Source: Algorimicrobium algoritergicola (GTDB lineage Bacteria; Bacteroidota; Bacteroidia; Flavobacteriales; Flavobacteriaceae). From it: 64,000 nt of DNA. The DNA is taken from positions 806,001 through 870,000 of the forward strand of contig NZ_VSKL01000001.1 in assembly GCF_008086165.1 (NCBI RefSeq). The letters run 5' to 3'. Both the position numbers and the translations under genes were made by a program. The notes beneath the pieces were generated by a model. It did not search any database. It saw only the letters and a list, made by a program, of their open reading frames with translations, and was not told where the DNA came from. Below, piece after piece: positions 23,850-33,539 of this stretch; positions within the stretch are counted from its first letter, which is position 1; every line of letters begins with the position of its first letter.

Positions 23850-25514
23850 CTAGTTTAATTTTCGGTGTATTTTCTTTATATAATCTGCAATAGCTTCTTG
23901 ATCTGGAACAGTGGTAATTTCTTTTGTTTGTGCCTTTTCAAAAGCTTGTAAAGCTGCTGTGTAATATTGCTTTTCATAGTAATAGGTTCCAACTAAATAA
24001 TAGGCTTCCCAAAAGTTTGGGTTCACAGCAATTAGTTCGTCCAGAACGTTTTGTTCTACATGATTGTCTGTTGAAATAGCTTTGGAAATCTCCCGACTCA
24101 AAACCCGATATTTTTCATAATCTAAATACGCTTGCGTGAATTGAAATGGATCCGCTTCAATAGATAAATTGCTATTATGAAATGATTTGGCAGCTGTTTC
24201 TGACGGCTGGTTCTTGAAAATAGTATTCAAATTATATGCTACAAATTCTCCTAATTGATATGGATTAGCCGATACCCAAACCAAGCCTTGTTCGGGTTTA
24301 AAAACCACACCATGATGGGCTAATAATTGGTTTAAGGCTTTTTCGTTTCCGTAGCCTATGGCTTTATTATCCAAACCAGCTGTATTTCTTAAAATAGACA
24401 CCGCTTTTTCAACCGTTAGTTTAGACGTTTCTGAAAGTAATTCTTCCATACGTTCAAAACGATATTGCGAGTGACTTTCGGCAATTTGTTTCAAGTTGTT
24501 CTCATCGGTTGCATAGGCATCACTTTGAAAATGATTGGAACAAATTAATTGATTGGAATTTTCAACGTTATAAACGCCAAAATTGTTTGGCGACACCTCA
24601 ATGGTAACCGCATGATTATCCTTGGCACTTCCTATAAATATAGATTCCGAAACAAATACTTGGCGTTTTTTAGCAATAGCAATGGCTTCATCTATCGTGC
24701 TGGCATATTGTAAAATTTCGCGCGTTAAAATAGAAATTGGTGTTTTGGCAATTAATGGTATATCTGATTTTCCAGCATTAATTGTCACGGTTAATCCTTG
24801 TTCGTTCATACCTGAAACCACACCCATCATGCCTGCCCAAGTAACTGACATAAAATTATAACCATTTGTAGGTTTTATGAAGGCAATGATTTTATTTTTT
24901 GCGAAATCGTCACCGGCATAAAAGTCGAAATTTCGACCTATAATAAGACTCCCATCTTCGGTTTTATCTCCCCAAGCGGCAAAAGATGAACAGCCAACAA
25001 GTGCCAAATCCTGTAAGGCGTGACCAATATCGTGGGCACTATGAAAATAGAGTAATCGCAGATAATCATCAGCCACATAATCATAGGTGTCACCTGCATA
25101 TTTTGAAACCCCTAATATTTCACTTTTATACTCTTCAGGGACGTGCAAATACATTTTTCGGTTGTACCAAGCCAACACTTTACGTAATAGATATTGTTTG
25201 GTTTTGGATGGCACGAGCTCTTCTACTTTTCCTAAAAAGGCCGTTTCTTGTTTCGCCATTAATTCGCGACTTAAACTTCCTGTTTGCAAACCAATTTGAT
25301 ACGGATCTCCAGAAACATATAGTTCCCATTGCCCATATTTATTTTTGGTTAGCAGACCATTTTCTGTGGTAAATGTAGAATCGGAAATCTGGTTGCGTTC
25401 AGGAATGGTTTGGTTGTAGTTGGAAACATCTGGAATATCATGAAGCGACTTTTTTACACCACAAGAAGTGATAAGCAAAGTGAATACGAGTATGTTCCAA
25501 TAGGTTTTCAGCAT
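23850..25514 (-). CDS. C45-type autoproteolytic acyltransferase/hydrolase lipoprotein with TPR tail
   Basis: A 554-residue Ntn-hydrolase of the acyl-CoA:6-aminopenicillanate acyltransferase (C45) type. The signal peptide has a lipobox at Cys18 (LLITSC). The predicted nucleophile is Cys175 in VGCSSFAAWG; in this family self-cleavage before that Cys frees the catalytic N-terminus. The GRNFDFY and WAGMMGVVSGMNEQGLT segments support the fold. The last about 80 residues look like two TPR units (NPNFWEAYYLVGTYYYEKQ). Export to the periplasm suggests it acts on the finished lipid-like product, perhaps on its ester. The stop overlaps the next gene by 1 base. Confidence 0.82.
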   Translation of the reverse strand: MLKTYWNILVFTLLITSCGVKKSLHDIPDVSNYNQTIPERNQISDSTFTTENGLLTKNKYGQWELYVSGDPYQIGLQTGSLSRELMAKQETAFLGKVEELVPSKTKQYLLRKVLAWYNRKMYLHVPEEYKSEILGVSKYAGDTYDYVADDYLRLLYFHSAHDIGHALQDLALVGCSSFAAWGDKTEDGSLIIGRNFDFYAGDDFAKNKIIAFIKPTNGYNFMSVTWAGMMGVVSGMNEQGLTVTINAGKSDIPLIAKTPISILTREILQYASTIDEAIAIAKKRQVFVSESIFIGSAKDNHAVTIEVSPNNFGVYNVENSNQLICSNHFQSDAYATDENNLKQIAESHSQYRFERMEELLSETSKLTVEKAVSILRNTAGLDNKAIGYGNEKALNQLLAHHGVVFKPEQGLVWVSANPYQLGEFVAYNLNTIFKNQPSETAAKSFHNSNLSIEADPFQFTQAYLDYEKYRVLSREISKAISTDNHVEQNVLDELIAVNPNFWEAYYLVGTYYYEKQYYTAALQAFEKAQTKEITTVPDQEAIADYIKKIHRKLN

Positions 25515-27046
25515 TAATTTTCTGTTTGATTTGCCGCAATAATTTTATCTAATAAATAGTCCTGACCTAATAATTCGGAGCAAGTAACAACACCGCTAAT
25601 GGTAACGCCTAAGATGCCATGCATATTTAAACTTTGACCTGTAAATAGCAGATTATCTATTTTCGTTTTTGGTGAAATAAAAGACTGCATGGATTTGTCC
25701 ACATCTTTGGTATAGCCATACATGGAACCACGATTTGATGCAATATAATCACGATACGAAAGTGGTGATGAGGTATAATATTCCGCAATACATTCGCGAA
25801 TATTTGGAAATTTTTTCTCTATCTCGTCTATAATAATCTCCGCTTTTTCTTTTTTAAATGCTTCGTAAGTTTGGTCACGTTCATTTTTATGAGCAACCGT
25901 GTTAAATGTATCAGCCCAAGGTTCCACTTCCTCATAACGCATATAGGTCATAATGGTTATATTATCGCCATATATGTTGTTGTCTTTTTTGATTCCCATA
26001 GATAACATATAGCTTTCTGGCCACGTTTCTTGTGTGTAATGTTGGGCATTCCAAACGGCATCTTGTGTTTTAAAATGATAGTGATTCTTGTTGATATATT
26101 TAAAACTATCTGGTTTTAAAACAATATATAAACTGAAGGCTGAAATGGTACTTTCAATGCCTTCAATTCTGTTGGTGTATGATTTTCTAAAGTGTTCTTT
26201 GCCTACTAAATTTAGGGTTATTTTCGGTTCAATATTAGAAATAAACGTGCTGCCTTCTATCTTGTTTCCATTGACGCAAACGGCTGCTTTAATAAAACCA
26301 TCCTCATAGACTAAATTTTCAACTTCATGATGTTTATAAACTTCACCACCATACTTTTTTAATTGTCTAATAAGCAATTTAGTTATTTGACTACCACCAT
26401 TTATACAACGGTAAGCGCTTTGAATATAAGAATTCACAGATAATGAATGCACATAAAAGGGCGTTTTATAACCATCGCCTGCATACAAGAAATTTGAGCC
26501 AGCCAAAACAGCTTGTAAGCGTTTATTATTTGTTATGGATTCTAAAAATGATTTTACTTGAAGGTTGAATACACCATCAGCATACGGTCTTCCGGGTTTT
26601 AACCTGTAGAGTGGAAAGGCGTTGCAGGTTTCCTGAATTTGTTTGCAATAGGTATTTATAGCTTCTGATTCTTCTGGGAAGTAGGTAATTAATTGCGTTT
26701 TAAAATTGTCAAAACCTTGTGCATATGGATAGGCGTTTTCATCGTCATCAAAACTAATGATATCAAACCCATCTTCATCCATTTTTTTGAGAGATAAGCC
26801 ATCCATAATTCCCAAATAATTGAAATACTGGTAGAGGTTTTCACCTTTCCCCAAACTACCAATATAATGGACACCTGTATCAAAAATAGATTTGTTTCTG
26901 GAGAAGGTTTGTAAGTTTCCACCAAACTGTTGATTTTTTTCCAAAACACATACGCTATAACCTTCTTTTGCCATAATAATAGCAGACACCAGACCGCCTA
27001 ATCCGCTGCCTATAATAACAATGTCATAATGTGATTTTGGTTTCAA
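25514..27046 (-). CDS. FAD-dependent phytoene desaturase/isomerase-like oxidoreductase
   Basis: The 510-residue flavoprotein has the N-terminal dinucleotide fold VIIGSGLGGLVSAIIMAKEG and the second conserved glutamate (CVLEKNQQFGGN). The C-terminal substrate-binding region has a FTGQSLNMHGILGVTISG segment like CrtI and CrtISO enzymes. No carotenoid genes are adjacent. In flexirubin clusters it is a good candidate for isomerising or desaturating the polyene chain; substrate is inferred from context. It is packed 1 base from each neighbour (27048 gene upstream, C45 gene downstream). Confidence 0.87.
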   Translation of the reverse strand: MKPKSHYDIVIIGSGLGGLVSAIIMAKEGYSVCVLEKNQQFGGNLQTFSRNKSIFDTGVHYIGSLGKGENLYQYFNYLGIMDGLSLKKMDEDGFDIISFDDDENAYPYAQGFDNFKTQLITYFPEESEAINTYCKQIQETCNAFPLYRLKPGRPYADGVFNLQVKSFLESITNNKRLQAVLAGSNFLYAGDGYKTPFYVHSLSVNSYIQSAYRCINGGSQITKLLIRQLKKYGGEVYKHHEVENLVYEDGFIKAAVCVNGNKIEGSTFISNIEPKITLNLVGKEHFRKSYTNRIEGIESTISAFSLYIVLKPDSFKYINKNHYHFKTQDAVWNAQHYTQETWPESYMLSMGIKKDNNIYGDNITIMTYMRYEEVEPWADTFNTVAHKNERDQTYEAFKKEKAEIIIDEIEKKFPNIRECIAEYYTSSPLSYRDYIASNRGSMYGYTKDVDKSMQSFISPKTKIDNLLFTGQSLNMHGILGVTISGVVTCSELLGQDYLLDKIIAANQTEN

Positions 27047-27047
27047 A

Positions 27048-30000
27048 TTAGTGCTTAATTAAAAGAATTAAATTTTGTGTTTGATGGCTAATATGATAAT
27101 TGTGTTTTTCAAATATAGCTAAATAGCGTTTTGTACTTTCAAAAAGAAGAACAACACATGCTGCATTTTGAGAACTTAATGATTCTAATTCCGTATTTGT
27201 TAACACTTCTGAATTAATAATGAGTGTATTGCTAGGCGTTTTAATGGCTTCTGAAATCGTTTCAGCACTATGAATTTTATAATGGTTATTAGGAATAAAA
27301 CTATTTTTAACCAATTTACGGGATACAGAATTTTCTATAAAGCTGGTAATTTTTCTACTCGGACTATCCACAGCCAATAGAAAGTCTAATTGACCATGAG
27401 CATTTGAAATATGTGTAATACGTTCATCATCGTCCAAGGTATCCAATAAAAATTTGTAAATATCTTGATGTACACTCAAATCAGTTTTTATAGTTTGATA
27501 CTGGTCGTGACCTTTATAGCGAAATTCCTCTAGTACCATATTATGAAAGTACGTTGCGTTTTCATGAGCGTTTCTAAAGGCTTTAAATTCCGATTTAAAA
27601 TGGGCACTAATTTGTTTGGTACGTTCCCGATCTGTAATTCCGAAGCTGGTATCTTCAAAAGCAATACGCTTTACTATTTTTACGGATAAACGCCCACGTT
27701 TAATAACGAAATTCCCTTTTGGTAATATTTCCGAATTCCCATGAATAATAACAGGAACAATATCCAGTTTAAATTCATGGGCTAAATAAAATGCGCCTTT
27801 ATGAAAACGTTTCATTTTATGCGAATAGGAACGCGTGCCTTCCGGAAAAGCCATAAGCGAATAGCCTTGATCCACTTTTTTCTGTAAATGAGATAGGCCA
27901 TTTTCTATACCACTAGAAACTGGATAAAACCCAGCTAATTTAACGGCTTTACCAAAAAATGGTGAGTTGTAAACCCAATCATTTACTAAAAATATAATTT
28001 TTGGATTCAGCATGCCAATAGCCAAAATATCTAGGAAAGACGTATGGTTGGCAATAATGACGGCCTGCTTTTTAAAGGTTTCGTTGGTTGGGTTTATAAC
28101 TTGGGTTTTAAAAAATGGATAGGAATCTAAAACCGATTTCATAAACTTGGACATCACGCGGTGAAACCAGCCCATTTTTTTCTTCATACTAACAGGAATC
28201 ACTCTTAAAATTGTCATCCCGAAGATGGATAAAAATAAACCACCAAGACCATAATAGGTGAATGATATACTAGAAAAAATGAATAAAACAACAGGAGCAG
28301 GTCTGCTAGTTTTACTGCCAATAAAGAATTTAAAAAACAACGGTTGCAGCACAAACGAAATACATAAAGCGGAAATAATACCAATAATAGACACCATTGA
28401 AATACTAAAAAGTGCTGGATGTTTGGCGAAAACAAGCACGCCAACACCTAGAATAGTGGTAATTACAGACAAGATAATGGACGTTTTGTGGGTTGGTAAA
28501 ACCCGTACGCCTGTTTTTAGCTCATGCAATAATCCGTTGGTGATAAAAATGCTGTAATCAATACCCAAGCCAAAAATAAATGTGGATATAATGATGTTGA
28601 AAATATTAAACTCAATACCTGTTAAACCCATAATACCAATGGTTGACAACCAGGTTAATGCAATTGGTAATGCAGTCACTAGTGTTAGCGACACGCTTCT
28701 GTAAAAAAGTAATAACAAGACTAAAACAACCAAAAGCGAATACCCAACTAACCGATTAAAATCATTTTTCAGTCCACCTAAAAAGGTTTCATTCATTTGC
28801 TTCCTATCAATCACCAAGGTTTGTGGTTGATCTTCAAAGGTTTTTTTTAAAGCTTCGGTTTGATTGTCTTCTAATTTAACTAATGATGTGACTGTCGAAA
28901 AACCATCAGTTTCGCCAATATAATCTTCAATAGAAACCGTTTTTAATGCCTTAAAATCGTCTAGATTTAAGGTGTTGAAATCAGCTTCCATCAAGTTGTA
29001 GAATTGCTGGAATGTGCTTGGTTTAAACCCAAGCGTTTCGCCACTAGAAATCAGTTCTTGTTTGGTGAAAGATACTGTTTCTGGCTGCCAGAAATTTCGC
29101 CAAGCTTCTACGTGATCCTGTTGCTGTTGTTGGCTTTGTACCAGGGCACCAATAGAACTAAAATTGATGATTTGATTGTCTTTTTTAAGCGCTTGCAGTT
29201 TTGAAAATACCGCATCATTGGCTGTAATAGCTTCTTCCGCATTAGAGCCGTAAGCCGCTAAATAAACTGATTTGGATTGAATATTGGTTAAGGCATCCAA
29301 GCGTTTTTGTGCTTGCAATAATTCCTCTGGTTCATAGTTTAATTGCGAAATATCATTGTTAAAACCTGCTTTGCTGTAGGTGAAAATACTCAACACAAAT
29401 AGTGCGACTAATCCGCCAATAAGCCATTTGTTTTTATGAAATGGGTATTTGGCAGCTGTATCTAAAATTGTTTTCTTTTGAAGAGATTTTTCGTTAATTC
29501 GATACACTTGTGGAATAAAAATTAATGAAAATACCGAAGCACCTAAAACACTAATGGCGGCAAATATGCCTAAATCTTGAAGGGCTTGCGATTTTAAAAA
29601 CAACAAACATAAAAACGCCATGGCAGTCGTTAAACTACTCATTAAAATAGGTTTTGTAATGTCTTGATACAATTCCTTAATATTGTTATTACTCCGAATA
29701 TGGGTTAATATATGAAGGGCATAATCCAAAGTAATTCCTAATAAAACCGAGCCAATACCTAAAGAAATAGCAGATATATTCGTGCGGATTATAAACAGCA
29801 TGGCTACCGCAAGCAAGGCACCAAAAGCGGTAGGTGTAAATAAAATAAGTGGAATGGATATTTTTTTATAAAACAGAATCAGTATTAAAAGTAAGACACT
29901 CATGGCAATACTCACCGTAATTTGAATGTCGCGTTTTATTTGTTGTGCATTAGCAACAGCAATTAAAGCACCTCCAAAATATTCACTGTTTACGGTGTTT

Positions 30001-30731
30001 TCGAAATCGTTGTTTAAATTATCGCGTAGCGTGTAGAGCTGTTCAGCAAAAAGGGCATTTTCAGATGTTTCACTGGATTTATGTTTGGGTGAAATAAACA
30101 ATAATAAATGCTGCTTGTCCTTACTTAATAGAAAGCCATTTTCTAAAATAAACGCATCGCCAAAACTTAACTGCTGTAATTTTTTTAACGCAACAAAGGA
30201 TAAACCTAAAGGATCGCGTAAAATAGTTTCTTTTGCAACAAAACCTGAAGGTGAAATTAATGTTTTGTAGTGTGCTTTGGTAATGGCTTGCAGACTGTCT
30301 GTATCCAATTTGCCTTGAATAGTTTGGTAATCTTCAGCTTCTAGAAAAAGTGGTAAATTTTCGTAAACAAAATCCAGTGTGGTTAAAACGGTTTCATCGG
30401 GAATTTGTCCTTGAATCTTCGTATAATATGGTTGTGAATGTTTTTCTAGACTGTCAATAAATTGGGAAGCATATTGGGTTAAATCTTGAACGGAAGCACC
30501 AGATTCACGCGTGATATTGACTATAATTTTATCAGCAAAATTAACTGTTTTTAAAACTTTTTGAGCATCTTCATTTTCGCTACTTGTAGGAATAAGTTTG
30601 GTTATATCTTCTTCAAAAGTAATGTTGCTAGCCAAGACTATGAGTCCAGAAACCACGATAAGTAATCCTAGAAAACTGATTAATTTTCTAGAAGCAATCC
30701 AGAGATGTATTTGATAAAAAAAGTTAGTCAT
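27048..30731 (-). CDS. MMPL exporter fused to a PlsC-type acyltransferase and a degenerate methyltransferase-like domain
   Basis: The 1227-residue protein starts at the ATG at 30731 (MTNFFYQIHLW), which overlaps the previous gene by 8 bases; a longer frame from 30806 adds 25 residues without homology. Residues 1 to about 850 form an MMPL transporter with two sets of six helices and two periplasmic loops. About 853-1066 is a PlsC domain with NHTSFLD (His and Asp of Hx4D) and FPEGTRS. The last 160 residues follow the layout of a SAM methyltransferase (RYKGHDQYQ-start), but the SAM loop reads ITHISNAHG where family members have a D-x-GCGYG pattern. Likely exports pigment or precursor and acylates at the inner face. 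Confidence 0.88.
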   Translation of the reverse strand: MTNFFYQIHLWIASRKLISFLGLLIVVSGLIVLASNITFEEDITKLIPTSSENEDAQKVLKTVNFADKIIVNITRESGASVQDLTQYASQFIDSLEKHSQPYYTKIQGQIPDETVLTTLDFVYENLPLFLEAEDYQTIQGKLDTDSLQAITKAHYKTLISPSGFVAKETILRDPLGLSFVALKKLQQLSFGDAFILENGFLLSKDKQHLLLFISPKHKSSETSENALFAEQLYTLRDNLNNDFENTVNSEYFGGALIAVANAQQIKRDIQITVSIAMSVLLLILILFYKKISIPLILFTPTAFGALLAVAMLFIIRTNISAISLGIGSVLLGITLDYALHILTHIRSNNNIKELYQDITKPILMSSLTTAMAFLCLLFLKSQALQDLGIFAAISVLGASVFSLIFIPQVYRINEKSLQKKTILDTAAKYPFHKNKWLIGGLVALFVLSIFTYSKAGFNNDISQLNYEPEELLQAQKRLDALTNIQSKSVYLAAYGSNAEEAITANDAVFSKLQALKKDNQIINFSSIGALVQSQQQQQDHVEAWRNFWQPETVSFTKQELISSGETLGFKPSTFQQFYNLMEADFNTLNLDDFKALKTVSIEDYIGETDGFSTVTSLVKLEDNQTEALKKTFEDQPQTLVIDRKQMNETFLGGLKNDFNRLVGYSLLVVLVLLLLFYRSVSLTLVTALPIALTWLSTIGIMGLTGIEFNIFNIIISTFIFGLGIDYSIFITNGLLHELKTGVRVLPTHKTSIILSVITTILGVGVLVFAKHPALFSISMVSIIGIISALCISFVLQPLFFKFFIGSKTSRPAPVVLFIFSSISFTYYGLGGLFLSIFGMTILRVIPVSMKKKMGWFHRVMSKFMKSVLDSYPFFKTQVINPTNETFKKQAVIIANHTSFLDILAIGMLNPKIIFLVNDWVYNSPFFGKAVKLAGFYPVSSGIENGLSHLQKKVDQGYSLMAFPEGTRSYSHKMKRFHKGAFYLAHEFKLDIVPVIIHGNSEILPKGNFVIKRGRLSVKIVKRIAFEDTSFGITDRERTKQISAHFKSEFKAFRNAHENATYFHNMVLEEFRYKGHDQYQTIKTDLSVHQDIYKFLLDTLDDDERITHISNAHGQLDFLLAVDSPSRKITSFIENSVSRKLVKNSFIPNNHYKIHSAETISEAIKTPSNTLIINSEVLTNTELESLSSQNAACVVLLFESTKRYLAIFEKHNYHISHQTQNLILLIKH

Positions 30732-31920
30732 GTTGTAAAACGCGTTTCTTCTTTTTAAATATGCTGAAGAAAAAATAGGCAGCAAAACCAAACAAAATGG
30801 CTCCAAGTGTTGCTAGAGCAAAACTTCCTACAATATACGTTTTAAGATGCTCTAAAACCTCAAAATTATCTAACAAATCTGTAAGAGAATAGGAAATGGG
30901 TTCTTGTAAAATAAATTGCCCTAATTCTAGGCTGGCAAAAATAATAAACGGAATAAATGGTGGCAAGCTGACATTGGAGAAAGCAAAAGCAATGGTTTTA
31001 TTCAGTTTTAAAAACACAGCCAGTGCTAAAACAATAAGCGTATGAAATCCCCAAAGTGGCGAAAACCCAATAAAAACACCTAATGCAACTGAAAGTGCTT
31101 TCTTTTTTGGTGAATCATTACTGCCTAGAAAATCTTCAACAAAAAATCGTTTAAGGCCTTTTTTTTTAATATTTCGGAATAGTTGTCGTGGTTTGTAATA
31201 GATAAGTGTTAAAAAAACCAGCCATGTATTTAGGATGCTAATGCGTGTAAAATCTTGGAATGGCCTGAAATGTGAAACACGTTCGGTTTCGTCATAAAGC
31301 ACTTGAATTGGCATGTTTTTAACCTCTGTATCTTTCCATGCTGATTTGACAATGACTTCAATTTCAAACTCAAATTTATTAGTGTAAAATTTTAGGTTTT
31401 TAATAACGTTCAAAGGATATAAACGAAATCCTGATTGGGTATCTTTCAGTTTAATGCCTGTTTCAAACCAAAACCAAAAGTTGGAAAACTTATTTCCAAA
31501 ACTACTTTTTCCAGGCACACTTGCCTGTTTCATATTTCGAGAACCAATAATCAACACGTTCTTAGTGTCGTGTTGTTCCAGATCTGTTATGAAATGTGGA
31601 ATATCACTCGGAAAATGCTGACCATCAGAATCAATTGTAATGGCAAACTCATAGCCTAAAGCAATAGCCGCTTTGAATGCGGTTCGTAATGCAATTCCTT
31701 TTCCCTTGTTTTTGGGGAAATGAATTTGTTGAATATTGGGATAGTCTTTTAGTATGTCTGCAGTGGAATCAGTTGACCCGTCGTTGACAATAATAATGTT
31801 GCTAGAGTAGGTCAAAACTCCGTCTACCACACGCTTTAAAGTATGCTGATTGTTATACGTTGGAATTAAAATACAAACGTTTAAATCGGTAATTTTTTGT
31901 GTGATACTTTGGTTTTGCAC
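30724..31920 (-). CDS. Glycosyltransferase family 2 protein with C-terminal DUF2062 domain
   Basis: A 398-residue protein beginning with GTG (31918-31920); a TAG lies two codons upstream in frame, so this is the only sensible start. Residues 1-235 are a GT-A fold with CILIPTYNNQ, NDGSTDST and the metal-binding TIDSDGQH. Residues about 260-390 carry the DUF2062 domain with three or four membrane helices (GFSPLWGFHTLIVL). Such fusions recur in flexirubin loci. Known flexirubins are not described as glycosides, so its substrate is unclear. It overlaps the MMPL gene by 8 bases. Confidence 0.9.
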   Translation of the reverse strand: MQNQSITQKITDLNVCILIPTYNNQHTLKRVVDGVLTYSSNIIIVNDGSTDSTADILKDYPNIQQIHFPKNKGKGIALRTAFKAAIALGYEFAITIDSDGQHFPSDIPHFITDLEQHDTKNVLIIGSRNMKQASVPGKSSFGNKFSNFWFWFETGIKLKDTQSGFRLYPLNVIKNLKFYTNKFEFEIEVIVKSAWKDTEVKNMPIQVLYDETERVSHFRPFQDFTRISILNTWLVFLTLIYYKPRQLFRNIKKKGLKRFFVEDFLGSNDSPKKKALSVALGVFIGFSPLWGFHTLIVLALAVFLKLNKTIAFAFSNVSLPPFIPFIIFASLELGQFILQEPISYSLTDLLDNFEVLEHLKTYIVGSFALATLGAILFGFAAYFFFSIFKKKKRVLQHD

Positions 31921-31996
31921 GTACTAAAAGCCTTTTGGAGTTAGTGACTGAAAAATACTGATTTTTAATGGACTATGATAATCTAGTCAGCAGGAA

Positions 31997-32650
31997 CTAA
32001 AATTTTTGTCCAGGTTTTTTGCTTTGTTCTTTCAATAATTCTGTGTAATGTTTAAATGCATTTAAAATAGACTCTGCATGATCATGACCATCAACACTCA
32101 TTACTAATTTTATTTTATCCCACTTATTTTTCTTTTCATACTTCAAAAATGGCACAAAAATATTTAGATATGCTTGATCCTTTTTTCTTTTATCAATGCT
32201 TTTATAAGCATAAACATTTTCAAAATCATAAAGCATGGAATTTATAGTTTTTGTACCCTTCTTATTCATGATAGATAATCTTAAATAGTCGCCTTCAAAA
32301 GATGCTTTAAAACTCTTTTTTAAATGACTGTTGTGTTCGTAACCGTATTTTTCAATGTTTTTAATTAAAAAAGCTTTTGTTTCTATCAGTGAAATATCAC
32401 CAGAATTGCTGGGAGCAACTGAATGGAAGGTTTCTACTTTACCATTTTCAAAAGTAATTTTTGAAACATTAGATTTTTTTATATGGTAGGATGGTCCTGA
32501 AAGATTATCTGATTTTTTATAGGAGATTGTTTCAATGTGAATTTCCTCAACTTTAGAGGAAATCTCTTCGTTATTCGTTGTTAATATAATGTCTTGAGCA
32601 GACATGGAAATGGTAAAAAGGAAAAGTAGTAGGTAAGTAATTTTTTTCAT
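31997..32650 (-). CDS. Secreted protein of unknown function inside the pigment cluster
   Basis: The 217-residue protein has a clean signal peptide ending in ISMSAQ. The early mature part has a beta pattern of the kind TTNNEEISSKVEEIHIETI-YKK, also seen in many Bacteroidota proteins that respond to expression of cell-envelope parts. The remainder is basic. No catalytic motif is visible. The 76-base gap after it is one of the larger ones in the operon. It is not a known core flexirubin gene, so it may be a passenger. Confidence 0.7.
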   Translation of the reverse strand: MKKITYLLLFLFTISMSAQDIILTTNNEEISSKVEEIHIETISYKKSDNLSGPSYHIKKSNVSKITFENGKVETFHSVAPSNSGDISLIETKAFLIKNIEKYGYEHNSHLKKSFKASFEGDYLRLSIMNKKGTKTINSMLYDFENVYAYKSIDKRKKDQAYLNIFVPFLKYEKKNKWDKIKLVMSVDGHDHAESILNAFKHYTELLKEQSKKPGQKF

Positions 32651-32661
32651 ATTTGGTTAAG

Positions 32662-33159
32662 TTAATTGGATGTTATGGTTTGTTTTTCTTCATCTGTAAA
32701 AACGGTAGATTGTAAAATAAAATCTTTAATATGGTTCTTTAAATTACTTGAAGAAATATAATGATATTGTTTCAATATAAACTGCTTATCGTCTTCTATA
32801 GCATCTTTATATTTTAAAATTTTAGGTGTATTTTCTTGAATGCCTAATCTTACAAATCGCGGCTCAATGTTATTGGGTTCGGTTTCAATGGCATATTCTA
32901 AATAACCAATTCCTTCTATAAAACCATCTTTTTTTTCTTTTAGCGTTTTTGCGCTTCTAGCTTTTAAAGCTATGGCAGCACCTTTATATGCTACTAAAGC
33001 CATGGCATCTGTTTTGGAAACTATTTGCATGGATTTATAAAAAGCATCTACAAGTTCCTGACTTTGAGCTGCTTCTTTATAAGATTGACGCACCTGATTA
33101 AGCTCCAACGTTTGTAGGTTAAAAAGGAGTAGGACAAAACTTATAAGTATGAATTTCAT
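32662..33159 (-). CDS. Small secreted helical protein of unknown function
   Basis: The 165-residue protein has a signal peptide (about residues 1-16) and an all-helical mature part with a TPR-like segment (IGYLEYAIETEPNNIEPRFVRLGIQ). I do not recognise a functional family. It directly follows the hotdog protein gene (6-base gap), so cotranscription with the pigment genes is likely. Confidence 0.72.
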   Translation of the reverse strand: MKFILISFVLLLFNLQTLELNQVRQSYKEAAQSQELVDAFYKSMQIVSKTDAMALVAYKGAAIALKARSAKTLKEKKDGFIEGIGYLEYAIETEPNNIEPRFVRLGIQENTPKILKYKDAIEDDKQFILKQYHYISSSNLKNHIKDFILQSTVFTDEEKQTITSN

Positions 33160-33165
33160 AGATGA

Positions 33166-33531
33166 TTATATTACGTTGTATGACGTAGTCAATTTTAATG
33201 CCACAGTATCGTTAAACTTGGTAATGTTTTTAACGCGAAACCCTGTTTCGGTTTCATCAATATCCAGAGTAAGTTCTAAATCTGGTGTTTTATATGGATT
33301 AATAATCGCCATAAATTTCACATTACTGGCTGATTCCATAAAGAGTTTTTTTGAAAGGACTTCTTCCGAAAGCTCTTTAATAATCTGCATCATACAGACA
33401 CCAGGCGTTACAGGATTCCCAGGAAAATGACCCTTAAAAACATCATGATCTTTATTGATAGTAATGTAAGCAATAGCCTTACCTTCAGTGGATTCTAGTG
33501 AGTTAACTTTATAAAAATCTTTTAGTAACAT
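33166..33531 (-). CDS. Hotdog-fold 3-hydroxyacyl-ACP dehydratase-like protein (ApeI/FabZ-like)
   Basis: A 121-residue single hotdog. The HFPGNPVTPGVCMMQ segment matches the FabZ/ApeI active-site helix, with the catalytic His kept. At the usual Glu position (E. coli FabZ Glu68) there is Gln; an acid appears only four residues later (IIKE). It may dehydrate beta-hydroxyacyl chains during polyene growth, or need a partner subunit. The gene is short by family standards (FabZ about 150) because the N-terminal segment is reduced. Confidence 0.83.
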   Translation of the reverse strand: MLLKDFYKVNSLESTEGKAIAYITINKDHDVFKGHFPGNPVTPGVCMMQIIKELSEEVLSKKLFMESASNVKFMAIINPYKTPDLELTLDIDETETGFRVKNITKFNDTVALKLTTSYNVI

Positions 33532-33539
33532 GGGTTTTA

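Noticed and set aside
30732-30806. Longer MMPL protein starting at 30806
   Set aside because: It would overlap the GT2 gene by 83 bases and put a non-signal extension before the first membrane helix.
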